A DNA stretch of 64,000 bases from Corynebacterium halotolerans YIM 70093 = DSM 44683 (GCF_000341345.1 NC_020302.1:2150075-2214074); one strand, 5' to 3'; positions 26,628 through 36,255 are shown, numbered from the stretch's first letter. The notes: generated from the sequence alone by a model not told the origin. Numbers and translations: made by a program.

Positions 26628-27902
26628 ATGCCCCTGTGGCCAGGTGCCGACCGCCCAGCGATCGAACGGGTCATCGCCGCCCACGAGGAGGCGACCGGCT
26701 CGCCCGCCGCGCACGCCGCCGAGGCGCCGGCCACTTGGTCACTGATCGGCGAACACGTCGATCACGCCGGGGGCGTGGTGCTCATGGCCCTGACCGATCT
26801 GCGCGCCGCGGTGGCCTACACCCCCCGCCGCGACGATCTCGTGCGCGTGACCCACCTCCAGACCACACCCGACGGCGTGGTCACCACCACCGATGAGATC
26901 AGCACGGGCGTCGTTGCCCGGCGGGCGGCCGCCCAGCAGCCGGGCGTCGACGACCGCGGCCGCACCCTCACCCCGCCGGCGCCGGAGGGCGGGCTCGCCG
27001 CGCGCCTGGGCGGGGTCATCTGGACGCTGATCCACCGCCAGCTGCTCTCCCGCGACACCGCCGGCGCGGACGTCACCGTCGTCACCGACATCCCCGCGGA
27101 GGCGGGCCTGGGTGCCCGTGCCGCACTGGAGGCCGCGTTCGCCCTGGCGTTGCAGGCCGACGCCGACGACCTCGACGACGCCCCCATGCGCGCCCGCCTG
27201 GCCGAGGTGTGCACCCAGTCGGCGGAGATGTTCTCGGCCACTCCCCCGCTGCGCGCCCGCCACACCGCCGCCCTGCGCGGGGTCGGGGATACGGTCTCGG
27301 CCATCGACTACGCCGACGGCTCCGTCACCCAGGTCCCCCACCCCGTCACCCGGGACACCGCGGCCTTCGCCGTGTTCGCCCCGGGGCCGGCCCCCGACGA
27401 GTCCGGGGCCATCCGCACCCGCCGCCGCTTCCTCGACTCCGCCTGCCACGCCTTCGGTGCGGAGTCGCTGCGCCTGCTCCCCGACGCCCCGCAGCGCGTC
27501 GTCGAGTGGCTGGAGGCGGTGCACAAGGTCCACGGCACCGACGGCACCCCGGCGGTCAAGGACGCCGCCGCGTGGCTGGCCTTCAACCAGAACGAGACCG
27601 TCCGCGCCCAGCAGCTCAGCCGGGCGCTGCGCTCCCGGCGCGCCGAGGCCGTCTGGCCGCTGCTGGCCGACTCCCAGGCCGCGCTCACCGGACCCTACGG
27701 GCTCAGCGGCGCGGCTGAGCTCGTGGAGCTGTGCCGGGTGCGGGGGGCGAAGGCCGCCCGGGCCGCCGCGGCCGGGGTCTCCGGCGCGGTCATCGCCTAC
27801 GTGGACGCGGGTCACGCCGCGAATTTCTCCGCCGACCTGGCCGAGGACGGCCTGGTCGTCGTGCCGCTGAGGGGCGGCGAGGTGGCCGCAGCGCGGCGGT
27901 GA
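26628..27902 (+). CDS. Galactokinase-like GHMP-family protein
   Basis: A 424-residue protein with the galactokinase N-terminal motif WSLIGEHVDHAGG, starting at ATG 26628 after GAAGGAG. Gene order near glnE/glnA2 resembles that of the C. glutamicum galK-like gene. Two GHMP signatures are poor: the ATP loop, usually P-x-G-x-G-L-S-S-S-A, reads IPAEAGLGARAALEAAF, and the C-terminal glycine-rich motif 3 reads AAGVSGAVIAYVDAG. It may be a divergent sugar kinase or a regulatory protein without kinase activity. I leave the symbol empty for that reason. Confidence 0.75.
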   Translation: MPLWPGADRPAIERVIAAHEEATGSPAAHAAEAPATWSLIGEHVDHAGGVVLMALTDLRAAVAYTPRRDDLVRVTHLQTTPDGVVTTTDEISTGVVARRAAAQQPGVDDRGRTLTPPAPEGGLAARLGGVIWTLIHRQLLSRDTAGADVTVVTDIPAEAGLGARAALEAAFALALQADADDLDDAPMRARLAEVCTQSAEMFSATPPLRARHTAALRGVGDTVSAIDYADGSVTQVPHPVTRDTAAFAVFAPGPAPDESGAIRTRRRFLDSACHAFGAESLRLLPDAPQRVVEWLEAVHKVHGTDGTPAVKDAAAWLAFNQNETVRAQQLSRALRSRRAEAVWPLLADSQAALTGPYGLSGAAELVELCRVRGAKAARAAAAGVSGAVIAYVDAGHAANFSADLAEDGLVVVPLRGGEVAAARR

Positions 27903-28068
27903 GCCGCCCCCGCTTTCTTTGAGGGGTCCCTGACCCACCCGGGACATCGCGTCCCCTTGCGCGCCACCGACGAGCCCGCCCACGGGCGAATCGGCGAAGA
28001 GAATCCGCGCCGGCGGCTGGGCCGGGCCCTGCGGGAGCAGGCGCGCCGGGGCATCGATCCGGAACGGG

Positions 28069-28497
28069 TCAGCTCAGGACCGCCGGGTCCATGTAGACGA
28101 CCTCCCAGCCATGACCTTCCGGATCGTCGAAGGCGGCGCTGTACATCGGCCCCTGCCCCTCAGGCTCGCGGAAGACGGTGCCTCCGGCCTCACGGGCGCG
28201 ACGAATCAACTCATCGACGTCGCGGGCGCTGGACGCGCTCAGTGCGTTCAACATCTCCCGTGGTCCGCGCGGCTCGATCGACTCGCGCTGATGAAAACTG
28301 TCGAAGTACCCGCGCTCCAGCAGCATCACCACAATGTGGTCGCTGACCTCGAAGGAAGCCGTCTGCTCACCGCTGAAGGTCTCGTTGAGCCTCCAACCGA
28401 GCGCGCGGTAGAACTCGCGCAGCTTCGGCAGGTCGGCGGCCGGCAGGTTGACGTAGATCTGGCGGTGCTCCAGACGAATCGGCGGTGGGACTGACAT
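28069..28497 (-). CDS. VOC-family (glyoxalase-fold) protein
   Basis: A 142-residue vicinal-oxygen-chelate protein with two beta-alpha-beta-beta-beta modules. RQIYVNLPAADLPKLREFY opens module one and TVFREPEGQGPMYSAAFDDP belongs to module two, ending in DPEGHGWEVVYMDP. This matches glyoxalase/bleomycin-resistance-like proteins, probably a metal-dependent enzyme on a small substrate. The ATG at 28497 lies downstream of AAAAGGGG. It is a single gene, with about 200 nt to the next gene on either side. Confidence 0.85.
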   Translation of the reverse strand: MSVPPPIRLEHRQIYVNLPAADLPKLREFYRALGWRLNETFSGEQTASFEVSDHIVVMLLERGYFDSFHQRESIEPRGPREMLNALSASSARDVDELIRRAREAGGTVFREPEGQGPMYSAAFDDPEGHGWEVVYMDPAVLS

Positions 28498-28704
28498 GAC
28501 GGACCCCTTTTCAACCCAGCTGTGATACCGAACACAATGCAGCCTAGAATGCGTCCTCCGATTAGGGAAGAACCAGCATGAGGCGTGCCCACCCGTCGGT
28601 CTCGGAGACCTCCCCCTCCCCGTCGACGTCGCGCAGGGTTCGCGGACCGGTGTCACGGTGGTGGTGGATGGCGAAGTCCAGTCCCTGCCCCGGCGACGCC
28701 CCGC

Positions 28705-30102
28705 CTAATCCGCCGGCCAGGCGAAGGCCACCTCGCGGCCCGCCACGTCGGCCCGGATGAGCGAGACCTTGGCCTGCGTGCCCTGTCCGGGGTGGCCCAG
28801 GCACTCGGCCAGCACGGGCGGATCGGCGACGAGGATTCGCGCCTGGTCGCGCTCGGCGTCGGAGGTGAGCACCACGGCGTCGAAATTGTGTCCCACCCAG
28901 GGGGCCAGCACGGTTGCCTCGGTGAGGTTGAGGCAGGCCCGGTCGACGGTGTTGGCCAGGTTCGAGGCCCGGTTCATCGCCTGGATGACCGCGTCGGTGC
29001 GCTCGACCACCCACTCCGGCACCTCCCTGCCCTCGACCAGCGCGAGGCAGTACTCGGTGGCGAAGCGGTCGACCAGCCGGCGCAGCGGGGCGGTCACGTG
29101 CGCGTAATAACCGCCGATCCCGGCGTGCACCTCGGCCCTGTCCGGGTCGGCGCGGGCGTAGCCGGCCCCGCGCAGCAGCTTCTGGGCCTCGCGCATCACA
29201 GCCATGCCGCGGGTCCCGGTGGCGTCGACGGAGAGCAGGAACTCGCCGATGTCGCGGTCGTCGTCAAGGTGGTGGCCCAGGGCCCGGGCCTCGGCGCGGA
29301 ACTCGACCTCTGCCTCGGGCGTGGCCGGGCGCAGGGTGCGCAGGATCCCGGTGCCGTGCTCCTTCATCAGCTGACCGGCGCACATCCCGGTGAGCAGGGA
29401 GATCTCGGAGTTCCAGTCCATGACCCCGTGCCGGGGCTCGATGACCAGCTCGAAGCGGCCGTCGGCGAGCACCGCCACGCGCTGGGCCGGCAGGCGCAGG
29501 TTGATGGCGTGGCGTCGCAGGGCGGACGCCTCGCGCAGGCGGCCGACCTCGGGCAGCAGCTCGATCGAGGGGTGCATGGTGCCGGCGAGGTGGTCGGCGT
29601 GGACCTTCTCGTAGTTCAGGCGCGCGTTGGAGCGCACGAGGACCCGCTCGAGGTGGAAGCGCTCGACCTCGCCGCGCCCGTCGAGTTCGATGGTCCACAG
29701 CACGGCGGGCCGGTCCACCCCGGGCAGCAGGGAGCCGTTGTTCTCGGAGAGTTCCTCCGGGTGCAGGCGGGCGGGCTCGTCGGGCAGGTAGATGGTCTGG
29801 CCGCGGCGGAGGGACTCGGCCTCGAGCGCGCCACCGGGTTCGATGAAGGCGGCGGCGTCGGCGATCGCGTAGAACACGCGGTAGCCGGTTGCCGTGCGCT
29901 CAATGAACACCGCCTGGTCGAGGTCCTTCGAGCCGGGCGGGTCGACGGTGACCAGGGGGATGCCGCGCGCGTCGCGACGCCCGTCCGCGTACCGGTCGCA
30001 CACCGCGGCGGCCTCGGCGTGCAGCCGCGGGGTGAAGCCGGTGGGCACGCTGAACTCCTCGGCGATGCCGCGGAAGTTCAGGGGTGCCGCATAAAGCTTC
30101 AT
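28705..30102 (-). CDS. RNB-domain (RNase II/R family) ribonuclease
   Basis: A 465-residue protein of the RNase II/R family, processive 3'-5' exoribonucleases. The catalytic motif is DPPGSKDLDQAV, where the fourth Asp of the classical D-x5-D-x-D-D cluster is Gln, as in the actinobacterial branch I know. GGYYAHVTAPLRRLVDRF is the conserved RNB C-terminal region. N-terminal cold-shock domains are absent or minimal, and the S1-like end is short (KVSLIRADVAGREVAF). The ATG at 30102 is the only good start in frame. Confidence 0.9.
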   Translation of the reverse strand: MKLYAAPLNFRGIAEEFSVPTGFTPRLHAEAAAVCDRYADGRRDARGIPLVTVDPPGSKDLDQAVFIERTATGYRVFYAIADAAAFIEPGGALEAESLRRGQTIYLPDEPARLHPEELSENNGSLLPGVDRPAVLWTIELDGRGEVERFHLERVLVRSNARLNYEKVHADHLAGTMHPSIELLPEVGRLREASALRRHAINLRLPAQRVAVLADGRFELVIEPRHGVMDWNSEISLLTGMCAGQLMKEHGTGILRTLRPATPEAEVEFRAEARALGHHLDDDRDIGEFLLSVDATGTRGMAVMREAQKLLRGAGYARADPDRAEVHAGIGGYYAHVTAPLRRLVDRFATEYCLALVEGREVPEWVVERTDAVIQAMNRASNLANTVDRACLNLTEATVLAPWVGHNFDAVVLTSDAERDQARILVADPPVLAECLGHPGQGTQAKVSLIRADVAGREVAFAWPAD

Positions 30103-30154
30103 GAAGCCATATTCTCGCACAGGCGAGGGCCCGTGTCGCTGCCCGAAGCCGGGG

Positions 30155-31207
30155 TCACCGGGAGGCGAACAGCTCGCGGAGGTTGCGGTCGATCTGCTCC
30201 ATGTAGGTCCGGCTGATGTTGTAGAGGGCGAAGTGGCCGGCCTCATCCCGGATCACGTGCAGCTGCCCGCGCGGGATGAGCTTGGTCTCCTCGGCGCAGT
30301 CCATCGGGGTGACGAACATGTCGAAGTTGATCGGCAGGACGAACACCCGCGCGGTGATGCCGCCCAGGGCCGCGGCCAGATCCCCGCCGGTGTGCCGGGT
30401 GACGTCGCTGAGCTGCCATTTGCGCGCCATGGTCACCACCGAATTCGGATCGAGGGCGGTGAAGGCCGGTTCCAGGAACTCGGTGACCGCCTCCTCCCGC
30501 GAATTGACGCCGAGGTCACGCCAGTCCTCCCACCGCCACCACTCGGTGGACAGGCCGAGCACCGCCCAGATGTGGGCGTGGCGCTTGAGCCCCTCGGCGA
30601 CGTCCTCATGGGAGGCGTACTCGCCGCCGCTGAAACCCGGGTCGGAGGTGATCTGCTCGATGAGGACCTCGGTGAACAGGTGGTCGTGCGGGGTGTTGTG
30701 CGGGCCGGCGGCGATGGAGGCCAACCGGTGGACCCGCTGAGGGTAGCGCACCGCCCACTCGTAGCCCTGCAGCCCGCCCATCGCGATGCCGACGATCGCG
30801 AAGAGCTCGGTGATGCCGAAGTGCTCGCGCAGGAGGCGCTCCTGGGCGGTGACGTCGTCCCCGGTGGACACGAACGGGAACTTCGGCCCGGTGATCGAGG
30901 GATCACCGGTGTTGTGCGGGGAGGTGGACAACCCGTTGCCGATCTGGTTGACGATGACGATGAAGTACTTCTCCGGATCCAGGGTGTGGCCGGAGCCGAT
31001 GTAGTGCTCGATCCAGGTCTTGTGGGTCCCGGTGAACCACGTCGGCAGGAGGACGGCGTTGTCCTTCTTCTTGTTCAGGGTGCCGCGGGTGGCCACCGCC
31101 AGCTCACAGTTCTCGATCACCCCGCCGTTCTCCAGCTCGAGGCGGCCGATGCCGATCTTCTCGTAGGGCCCCTGGACCTCCGGGGAATAGAAGTCGTTCG
31201 TGTACAT
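30155..31207 (-). CDS. MetX-like alpha/beta hydrolase paralog lacking the nucleophile Ser
   Basis: A 350-residue protein of the homoserine O-acetyltransferase-like fold, collinear and highly similar (I estimate over 55% identity) to the gene just upstream. The nucleophile elbow, GGSMG in its neighbour, reads GIAMGG here, with GCG (Ala 142) in place of Ser. The presumed acid (NFDMFVTPMD) and histidine (DEAGHFALY) remain. It therefore should not act by the usual acyl-serine mechanism and may be a pseudoenzyme or a partner of the second copy. The start is ATG 31207. Confidence 0.88.
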   Translation of the reverse strand: MYTNDFYSPEVQGPYEKIGIGRLELENGGVIENCELAVATRGTLNKKKDNAVLLPTWFTGTHKTWIEHYIGSGHTLDPEKYFIVIVNQIGNGLSTSPHNTGDPSITGPKFPFVSTGDDVTAQERLLREHFGITELFAIVGIAMGGLQGYEWAVRYPQRVHRLASIAAGPHNTPHDHLFTEVLIEQITSDPGFSGGEYASHEDVAEGLKRHAHIWAVLGLSTEWWRWEDWRDLGVNSREEAVTEFLEPAFTALDPNSVVTMARKWQLSDVTRHTGGDLAAALGGITARVFVLPINFDMFVTPMDCAEETKLIPRGQLHVIRDEAGHFALYNISRTYMEQIDRNLRELFASR

Positions 31208-31285
31208 GGTGCTCCAATCACGTACGGATGGTCTGAGCCCCATGCTAGGAGCGAATCCGCAGGTAAGACAGGTTTTCCACCATTC

Positions 31286-31301
31286 GTTTCAGGAATGAAA
31301 C
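31286..31301. promoter_or_regulatory. Small inverted repeat upstream of the Ser-less MetX paralog
   Basis: GTTTCA and TGAAAC (4-nt spacer) form a perfect 6-bp inverted repeat about 80 nt before the start at 31207, flanked by two copies of ACCATTCG. It may be an operator or a weak hairpin. Confidence 0.3.
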
Positions 31302-31359
31302 CATTCGGTCACACTTCCGCCCCGGAGGTGGCGCCTGGTGGGACGCCAGGTGCGTGCTC

Positions 31360-32409
31360 TCAGCTGGCGAACAGCTCGCCCAGGTGACGGTCGACCTGCT
31401 CCATGTAGGAAGGCTCGAAGCTGAACAGTCCGAAGTGCCCGGCGATGTCGTCGATGACGCGCAGCTCGGCGCCCGGAATGAGGTCGGCCTCGGCGGCGCA
31501 GTCGCGGACGGGGAAGAACATGTCCTCGCTGATGGGCATGACGAAGACCTTCGCGGTGATGCGTCCCAGCGCGGTGGCCAGGTCGTCGCCGCCGAAGCGC
31601 GCGACGTCGCCGTGCTGCCACTTGCGCCCCATGACCAGCAACGCGTTCGGATCCATCGCCCCGAAGGTCGGCTCGAGGAAGTGCGTCAGCGCCTGGTCAC
31701 GGCTCTCGAGGTCGAGGCCGCGCCAGCATTCCTGCTTCCACCATTCGGTGGACAGGCCCATGATCGCCCACACCCGGGCGTGGCGCTTGAGGCCCTCGGC
31801 GACGTCCTCGTGGGAGGCGTACTCACCGCCGTTGAAACCGGGATCGGAGGTGATCGCGTCGAGCAGGACCTGGGTGAACAGGTAGTCGTGCGGGGTGTTC
31901 TGCGCGGTACCGGCGATCGGGGCGGCGCGCTTGACCTTCTCGTTGAAGCGCACCGCCCACTCGTAGGTCTGCTGGGCGCCCATGGAACCGCCGACGACGG
32001 CGAAGAGCTCGGTGATGCCGAAGTGCTCGCGCAGGAGCCGTTCCTGGGCCACGACGTCGTCACCGATGGTCACGAACGGGAACTTCGACATCGCGATGGA
32101 CTCGTCGTCGGTGTTGTGCGGCGAGGTCGACAGCCCGTTGCCGATCTGGTTGACGATGACGATGAAGTACTTGTCCGGATCCAGGGCGTGGCCCGCACCG
32201 ATGTAGGAGTCGATCCACGCCTGGTGGGTGCCCGAGAACCAGGTGGGGATCAGGATGGCGTTGTCCTTGGCCTGGTTGAGCTCGCCGCGGGTGGCCACCG
32301 CCAGCTCGCAGTTCTCGATGACCCCGCCGTGTTCCAGCTCGAGCCGGCCGATGCCGATCATCTCGTAGGGGCCCTGGACTTCCGGGGAGTAGAAGTTGTT
32401 CGGGTACAT
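31360..32409 (-). CDS. MetX-like alpha/beta hydrolase/acyltransferase
   Basis: A 349-residue alpha/beta hydrolase related to homoserine O-acetyltransferase (MetX). It keeps the full triad: Ser 142 in VVGGSMGAQQ, an Asp in SEDMFFPVRD and His in DIAGHFGLF. Family motifs such as NQIGNGLSTSPHN and DPDKYFIV are present. It is about 30 residues shorter than classic MetX and lacks typical lid signatures, so the true acyl acceptor is unknown. The ATG at 32409 follows GGAG. A Ser-less paralog lies 152 nt downstream. Confidence 0.88.
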   Translation of the reverse strand: MYPNNFYSPEVQGPYEMIGIGRLELEHGGVIENCELAVATRGELNQAKDNAILIPTWFSGTHQAWIDSYIGAGHALDPDKYFIVIVNQIGNGLSTSPHNTDDESIAMSKFPFVTIGDDVVAQERLLREHFGITELFAVVGGSMGAQQTYEWAVRFNEKVKRAAPIAGTAQNTPHDYLFTQVLLDAITSDPGFNGGEYASHEDVAEGLKRHARVWAIMGLSTEWWKQECWRGLDLESRDQALTHFLEPTFGAMDPNALLVMGRKWQHGDVARFGGDDLATALGRITAKVFVMPISEDMFFPVRDCAAEADLIPGAELRVIDDIAGHFGLFSFEPSYMEQVDRHLGELFAS

Positions 32410-32531
32410 GTCCGCTCCGATCACCGTGGGTTGTGTTCTGGGGCACATCTTAAGCGGACGTGTGAAGTTTCGGGGCGGTTCGCGGGACGGTAGTGCGGCG
32501 GTGTCGGCGGTGTCGGCGGATTCAAGCGGTG

Positions 32532-32549
32532 AGTGCGCAGCTGCGCACT
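32532..32549. promoter_or_regulatory. 18-bp perfect palindrome upstream of the MetX-like pair
   Basis: AGTGCGCAGCTGCGCACT is a perfect palindrome about 125 nt upstream of the first MetX-like gene, in a 284-nt gap between rnpB and that gene. Two copies of GGTGTCGGC sit beside it. It is a candidate binding site for a dimeric regulator. Confidence 0.4.
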
Positions 32550-32693
32550 GTGCGCGCCGTTGCAGGAGGGCGGTCTGGCTCCCCGCGCCCGCGGTTTTCC
32601 TCGTTTTCCGGCACAAACCGCCCCTTCACCAACATCGGCCGGACGGGAGCGGAACCCGGAAGCGGAAAACACGCAGGAGAAGAAAGAAAAGGG

Positions 32694-33096
<403 letters not shown>

Positions 33097-33105
33097 CTTC
33101 CGGTG

Positions 33106-33111
33106 ATCCTA
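33106..33111 (-). promoter_or_regulatory. Candidate -10 element of rnpB
   Basis: TAGGAT on the minus strand lies about 10 nt before the deduced 5' end of the RNase P RNA, a good position for a -10 box. I see no clear -35. Confidence 0.4.
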
Positions 33112-33149
33112 CTCCCCCACCGACCCCGGGGAAAGCCCCGGCACCCCGG

Positions 33150-34373
33150 TCAGAGCCGACGCAGGTGCGCGGTGTCGTTGACCACGCGCACGCAGCCGTC
33201 GACGCGGGCGTCCTCGGCGAAGAACTCGACGACCGAGATGCTCGCCAGGTCGAGGAACACCCGGGAGAACATCTTCGGGCCCGCGCCCATGGCCTGGCGG
33301 ATGAAGGACTTGATGGGCGTGACGTGGCTGACCACCAGCACGGTGCGGCCGGCGTAGTCGGCCTCGAGCCGACGGCGGATGCGGCGGGTGCGCTTGTCCA
33401 GGGACTTCAACGACTCCCCGCCCGGCGGGGTGACGCTCGGATCCGAGATCCACGCCTCGTGGATCAGGGGGTCGGCCGCGTGCGCCTGCTGGAAGGTCCG
33501 GCCCTCCCAGGAACCGAAGTCGAGCTCGATGAGGTCGTCGTGGACGATCGCCTCCAGCCCGAGCACCCCGGCGGCCAGCTCGGCGGTCTGCCGGCAGCGG
33601 TCCAGCGGGGAGGTGATCACGGCGTCGATGCCGGCGCGCTCCCCGATCGCCTCCGCGGCCGCTTTGGCCTGTGCCAGGCCGAGTTCGGTCAGCTGCGGGT
33701 TGGAGCGGCCCGAGTACTGCTTGGCCACCGACATCGCGGTCTGGCCGTGGCGCAGCAGCACGAAACGCGTCGGTGGGTGCGACGCCCCGGTCCAGTGCGA
33801 GGGGTTGTTGGCGGCGGGCTGGCTGCGGTCGGCGGCCATCCCGGTCGTGTCGTCCTGCGCCGCGGAAGCCGCCGAAGCCGCCGAACCAGCGGCCGCCGGC
33901 ACGACCGTCGGGTCCTGGTCGGAGGCGGAACCGACGGACTCATCCCCCACCACGCCCGGCGCGTGGCCGGCGGCCGCGGCGTCCATGGCGACGTTCGACA
34001 GGGCGTCGGCGGCCTTGTTTTTCGCGCGCGGGACCCAGGTGAAGGTCACGGAGTCGAAGGTGGACATGATCTTGCGTGCCTCGATGGCGAGCTTCTGCAT
34101 GTCGGGGTGCTTGATCTTCCAGCGCCCGGACATCTGCTCGACGACGAGCTTGGAGTCCAGGTAGATCTCGACCTCGCTCGCCCCCAACTCGCGGGCGGCC
34201 TCCAGCCCGCGGAGCATGCCGTGGTACTCGGCGACGTTGTTGGTCGCCCGTTTGCCCACCACGTAGGCGATCTCGCGGAGGACGTTGCGGTCGGCGTCGT
34301 AGACGACGGTGCCGGAGCCGGCGACGCCGGGGTTGCCGCGGGAGCCGCCGTCGGCCTCGATGATCAGTTTCAC
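33150..34373 (-). CDS. Bifunctional RNase H/acid phosphatase
   Basis: A 407-residue fusion like mycobacterial Rv2228c. The N-terminal RNase HI domain (1-140) has all four acidic residues in order: IEADGGSRGNPG, NNVAEYHGML, YLDSKLVVEQ and KNKAADALSN. An Ala/Ser-rich linker (about 145-195) leads to a histidine phosphatase domain with FVLLRHGQT and VVSHVTPIKSF. It removes RNA from RNA-DNA hybrids; in mycobacteria the phosphatase half acts on alpha-ribazole phosphate. The GTG at 34373 overlaps the upstream stop (GTGA), so translation is coupled. Confidence 0.93.
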   Translation of the reverse strand: MKLIIEADGGSRGNPGVAGSGTVVYDADRNVLREIAYVVGKRATNNVAEYHGMLRGLEAARELGASEVEIYLDSKLVVEQMSGRWKIKHPDMQKLAIEARKIMSTFDSVTFTWVPRAKNKAADALSNVAMDAAAAGHAPGVVGDESVGSASDQDPTVVPAAAGSAASAASAAQDDTTGMAADRSQPAANNPSHWTGASHPPTRFVLLRHGQTAMSVAKQYSGRSNPQLTELGLAQAKAAAEAIGERAGIDAVITSPLDRCRQTAELAAGVLGLEAIVHDDLIELDFGSWEGRTFQQAHAADPLIHEAWISDPSVTPPGGESLKSLDKRTRRIRRRLEADYAGRTVLVVSHVTPIKSFIRQAMGAGPKMFSRVFLDLASISVVEFFAEDARVDGCVRVVNDTAHLRRL

Positions 34374-35101
34374 TGGCCCTCCGGACCCCGGCGCACCAGG
34401 TAGGAGCCGCAGTTCGGGCACTGCGGGAGTTCATCGGCGGCCGCGCCGGCAATGGCGGAGCGATCGGCCGGCGGCAGGACGATGAAGCAGCCGCCGCAGG
34501 CGCGGCCGTTGAAGGCGGCGACGCCGACCTCGTTCTCGATCTTCTGGCGCTCGTACTCGGCGACGACGTCCTCGGGCAGCTGCGCGCGCAGGGCGGCGAT
34601 GTGCTCGGCCGGGTCCTGGAGCGCGGCGGCGGCCTCGTTGGCGGCGTCGGCGGCACGGCGGGCGGTCCCGATCTTGACCTCGAGGTCGTCGAGCTGCGCG
34701 CCGTGGACGTCGCGGTTGTTGCGCAGGGCGTGGATCTCGTTGTGCGCCTCCTGCAGCTCGGCCATGAGGTCGGCGATGCGCGACTTGGCGGAGTAGCGGT
34801 CGTGCTCGAGGTCGCGGCGGCGCTCGGGGTCGGTCTCGGCGCCGAGCTGGGCCTTGTTGTCGCGCTCGCGGCGGCGCAGCTTGCGCTCGTCCTCCTGGAT
34901 GCGCAGGATCTCGGCCTCCATGTCGTCAACGGCCATCTGGGCGGAGGCGGCGGCGTCGCGCATGCGGCGCTGCTCGTCCAGCAGGCGGTCGAGATCCTGC
35001 TGCTCCGGCGTCTCGGTGGCGCGGTCGCCGGCGGCGGCGATGGCGCGTTCGGTGGTCGCCAGTTCGAGGAGGGTGGTCTGCTGGGTGGGGTCGAGTTTCA
35101 T
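34370..35101 (-). CDS. Coiled-coil protein with C4 zinc ribbon
   Basis: A 243-residue protein. Residues about 10-175 form a long, charged coiled coil, and the C-terminus is a zinc ribbon with RACGGCFIVLP and LPQCPNCGSYLVRR. It is the actinobacterial Rv2229c-type protein that always sits beside the RNase H/phosphatase and NIF3 genes; a nucleic-acid-related role is likely but unproven. The ATG at 35101 is 11 nt after the NIF3 stop. Confidence 0.88.
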   Translation of the reverse strand: MKLDPTQQTTLLELATTERAIAAAGDRATETPEQQDLDRLLDEQRRMRDAAASAQMAVDDMEAEILRIQEDERKLRRRERDNKAQLGAETDPERRRDLEHDRYSAKSRIADLMAELQEAHNEIHALRNNRDVHGAQLDDLEVKIGTARRAADAANEAAAALQDPAEHIAALRAQLPEDVVAEYERQKIENEVGVAAFNGRACGGCFIVLPPADRSAIAGAAADELPQCPNCGSYLVRRGPEGQ

Positions 35102-35112
35102 AGTGTCCTTTC

Positions 35113-36255
35113 TTACTCGCCCGCGTGCGCGGAGCGTGCGGCCAGGGTCCAGGGATCGGTGCGCAGGTCGATGATCTCGGTATCCACGCCCGCCTCGCGG
35201 GCGATGATCCCGGCGGCCTGCCCGGTCCACGGGAACTCGCTGGCCCAGTGGGCGGTGTCGATCACGGCCGGCCCTCCGGCGCGCAGGTACTCGTCGACGG
35301 GGTGGTGGCGCAGGTCGGAGGTGACGTAGACGTCCACGCCCAGGCCGCGGACGGTGTCGAGGAAGCCGTCGCCGGAACCGGAGCTCACGGCGACCTTCCT
35401 GACCAGTTTGTCCGGATCACCGGCGGCACGCACGCCCCACTCGGTCACGGGTAGGCGGTCCGCGACCTGCTGGACGAACTCGCGCAGCGGCATGGCCTCG
35501 GGCAGTTCGCCGACGCGGCCGAGCCCGACGGCCTCGGTGAGATCCTGGTCGGGCTGCATCTCGACGATGTCGAAGGCCGGTTCCTCGTAGGGGTGGTGGG
35601 CGCGCAGGGCGTCGATGATGGCGCGGCGTCGTGACGCGGGGGCGACGAACTGCACGCGCAGTTCGACGTCGCGGTAGTTCTCGCCGACCCTCCCGTCGGT
35701 GGGGTCGGCGCCCTCCTGCGGGGTGAACTGGCCGACGCCCTCGATGTCGAAGGCGCACTCGGCGTAGTCGCCGATGCGTCCGGCGCCGGCGTCGAAGAGC
35801 GCGGACTTGAGCTTCTCGACGTCCGCGGGCGGGACGTGCACGCCCCAGCGGTCGCGGGCGGCCGGGCTCTTCGGCAGGATCGGCCGGCCCGGGGTGATGC
35901 CGACCAGCTCCGCCAGCCGGTCGTTGACGCCGGGGCGGGCGGAGTCGGCGTTGGTGTGGGCGGCGAACAGGGCCACGCCGCCGCGGATGAGGGTGTGCAG
36001 GACCTGGCCCTTCGGGGTGTCGGCGGCCACGGAGGTCACCCCGCGCAGCAGCAGCGGGTGGTGGACCACCAGCATCTGGGCGCCGGATTCCACGGCGCGC
36101 TCGGCCACCGCCTGGGTGCAGTCGAGGGCGAAGGCGACCTTGCCCACCTCCTCGTCCGGGTCCCCGCAGATCAGTCCCACGGCGTCCCAGCTTTCGGCGA
36201 GCTTCGGCGGATAGGCCGTCTCGAGGACGGCCCGGATATCGGCGACGGTCGTCAT
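35113..36255 (-). CDS. NIF3-like dinuclear metal-centre protein
   Basis: A 380-residue NIF3/YqfO-family protein. The metal ligands are visible in MLVVHHPLLLRG, FAAHTNADSA and DTAHWASEFPW. The central insertion (about 130-230, with DIEGVGQFTP and AHHPYEEPAFDIVE) is the extra domain of the longer bacterial NIF3 class. Its role is uncertain; the family has been linked to GTP cyclohydrolase I-like folds and to metal handling. It is first in the NIF3 - zinc ribbon - RNase H operon. Confidence 0.92.
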   Translation of the reverse strand: MTTVADIRAVLETAYPPKLAESWDAVGLICGDPDEEVGKVAFALDCTQAVAERAVESGAQMLVVHHPLLLRGVTSVAADTPKGQVLHTLIRGGVALFAAHTNADSARPGVNDRLAELVGITPGRPILPKSPAARDRWGVHVPPADVEKLKSALFDAGAGRIGDYAECAFDIEGVGQFTPQEGADPTDGRVGENYRDVELRVQFVAPASRRRAIIDALRAHHPYEEPAFDIVEMQPDQDLTEAVGLGRVGELPEAMPLREFVQQVADRLPVTEWGVRAAGDPDKLVRKVAVSSGSGDGFLDTVRGLGVDVYVTSDLRHHPVDEYLRAGGPAVIDTAHWASEFPWTGQAAGIIAREAGVDTEIIDLRTDPWTLAARSAHAGE

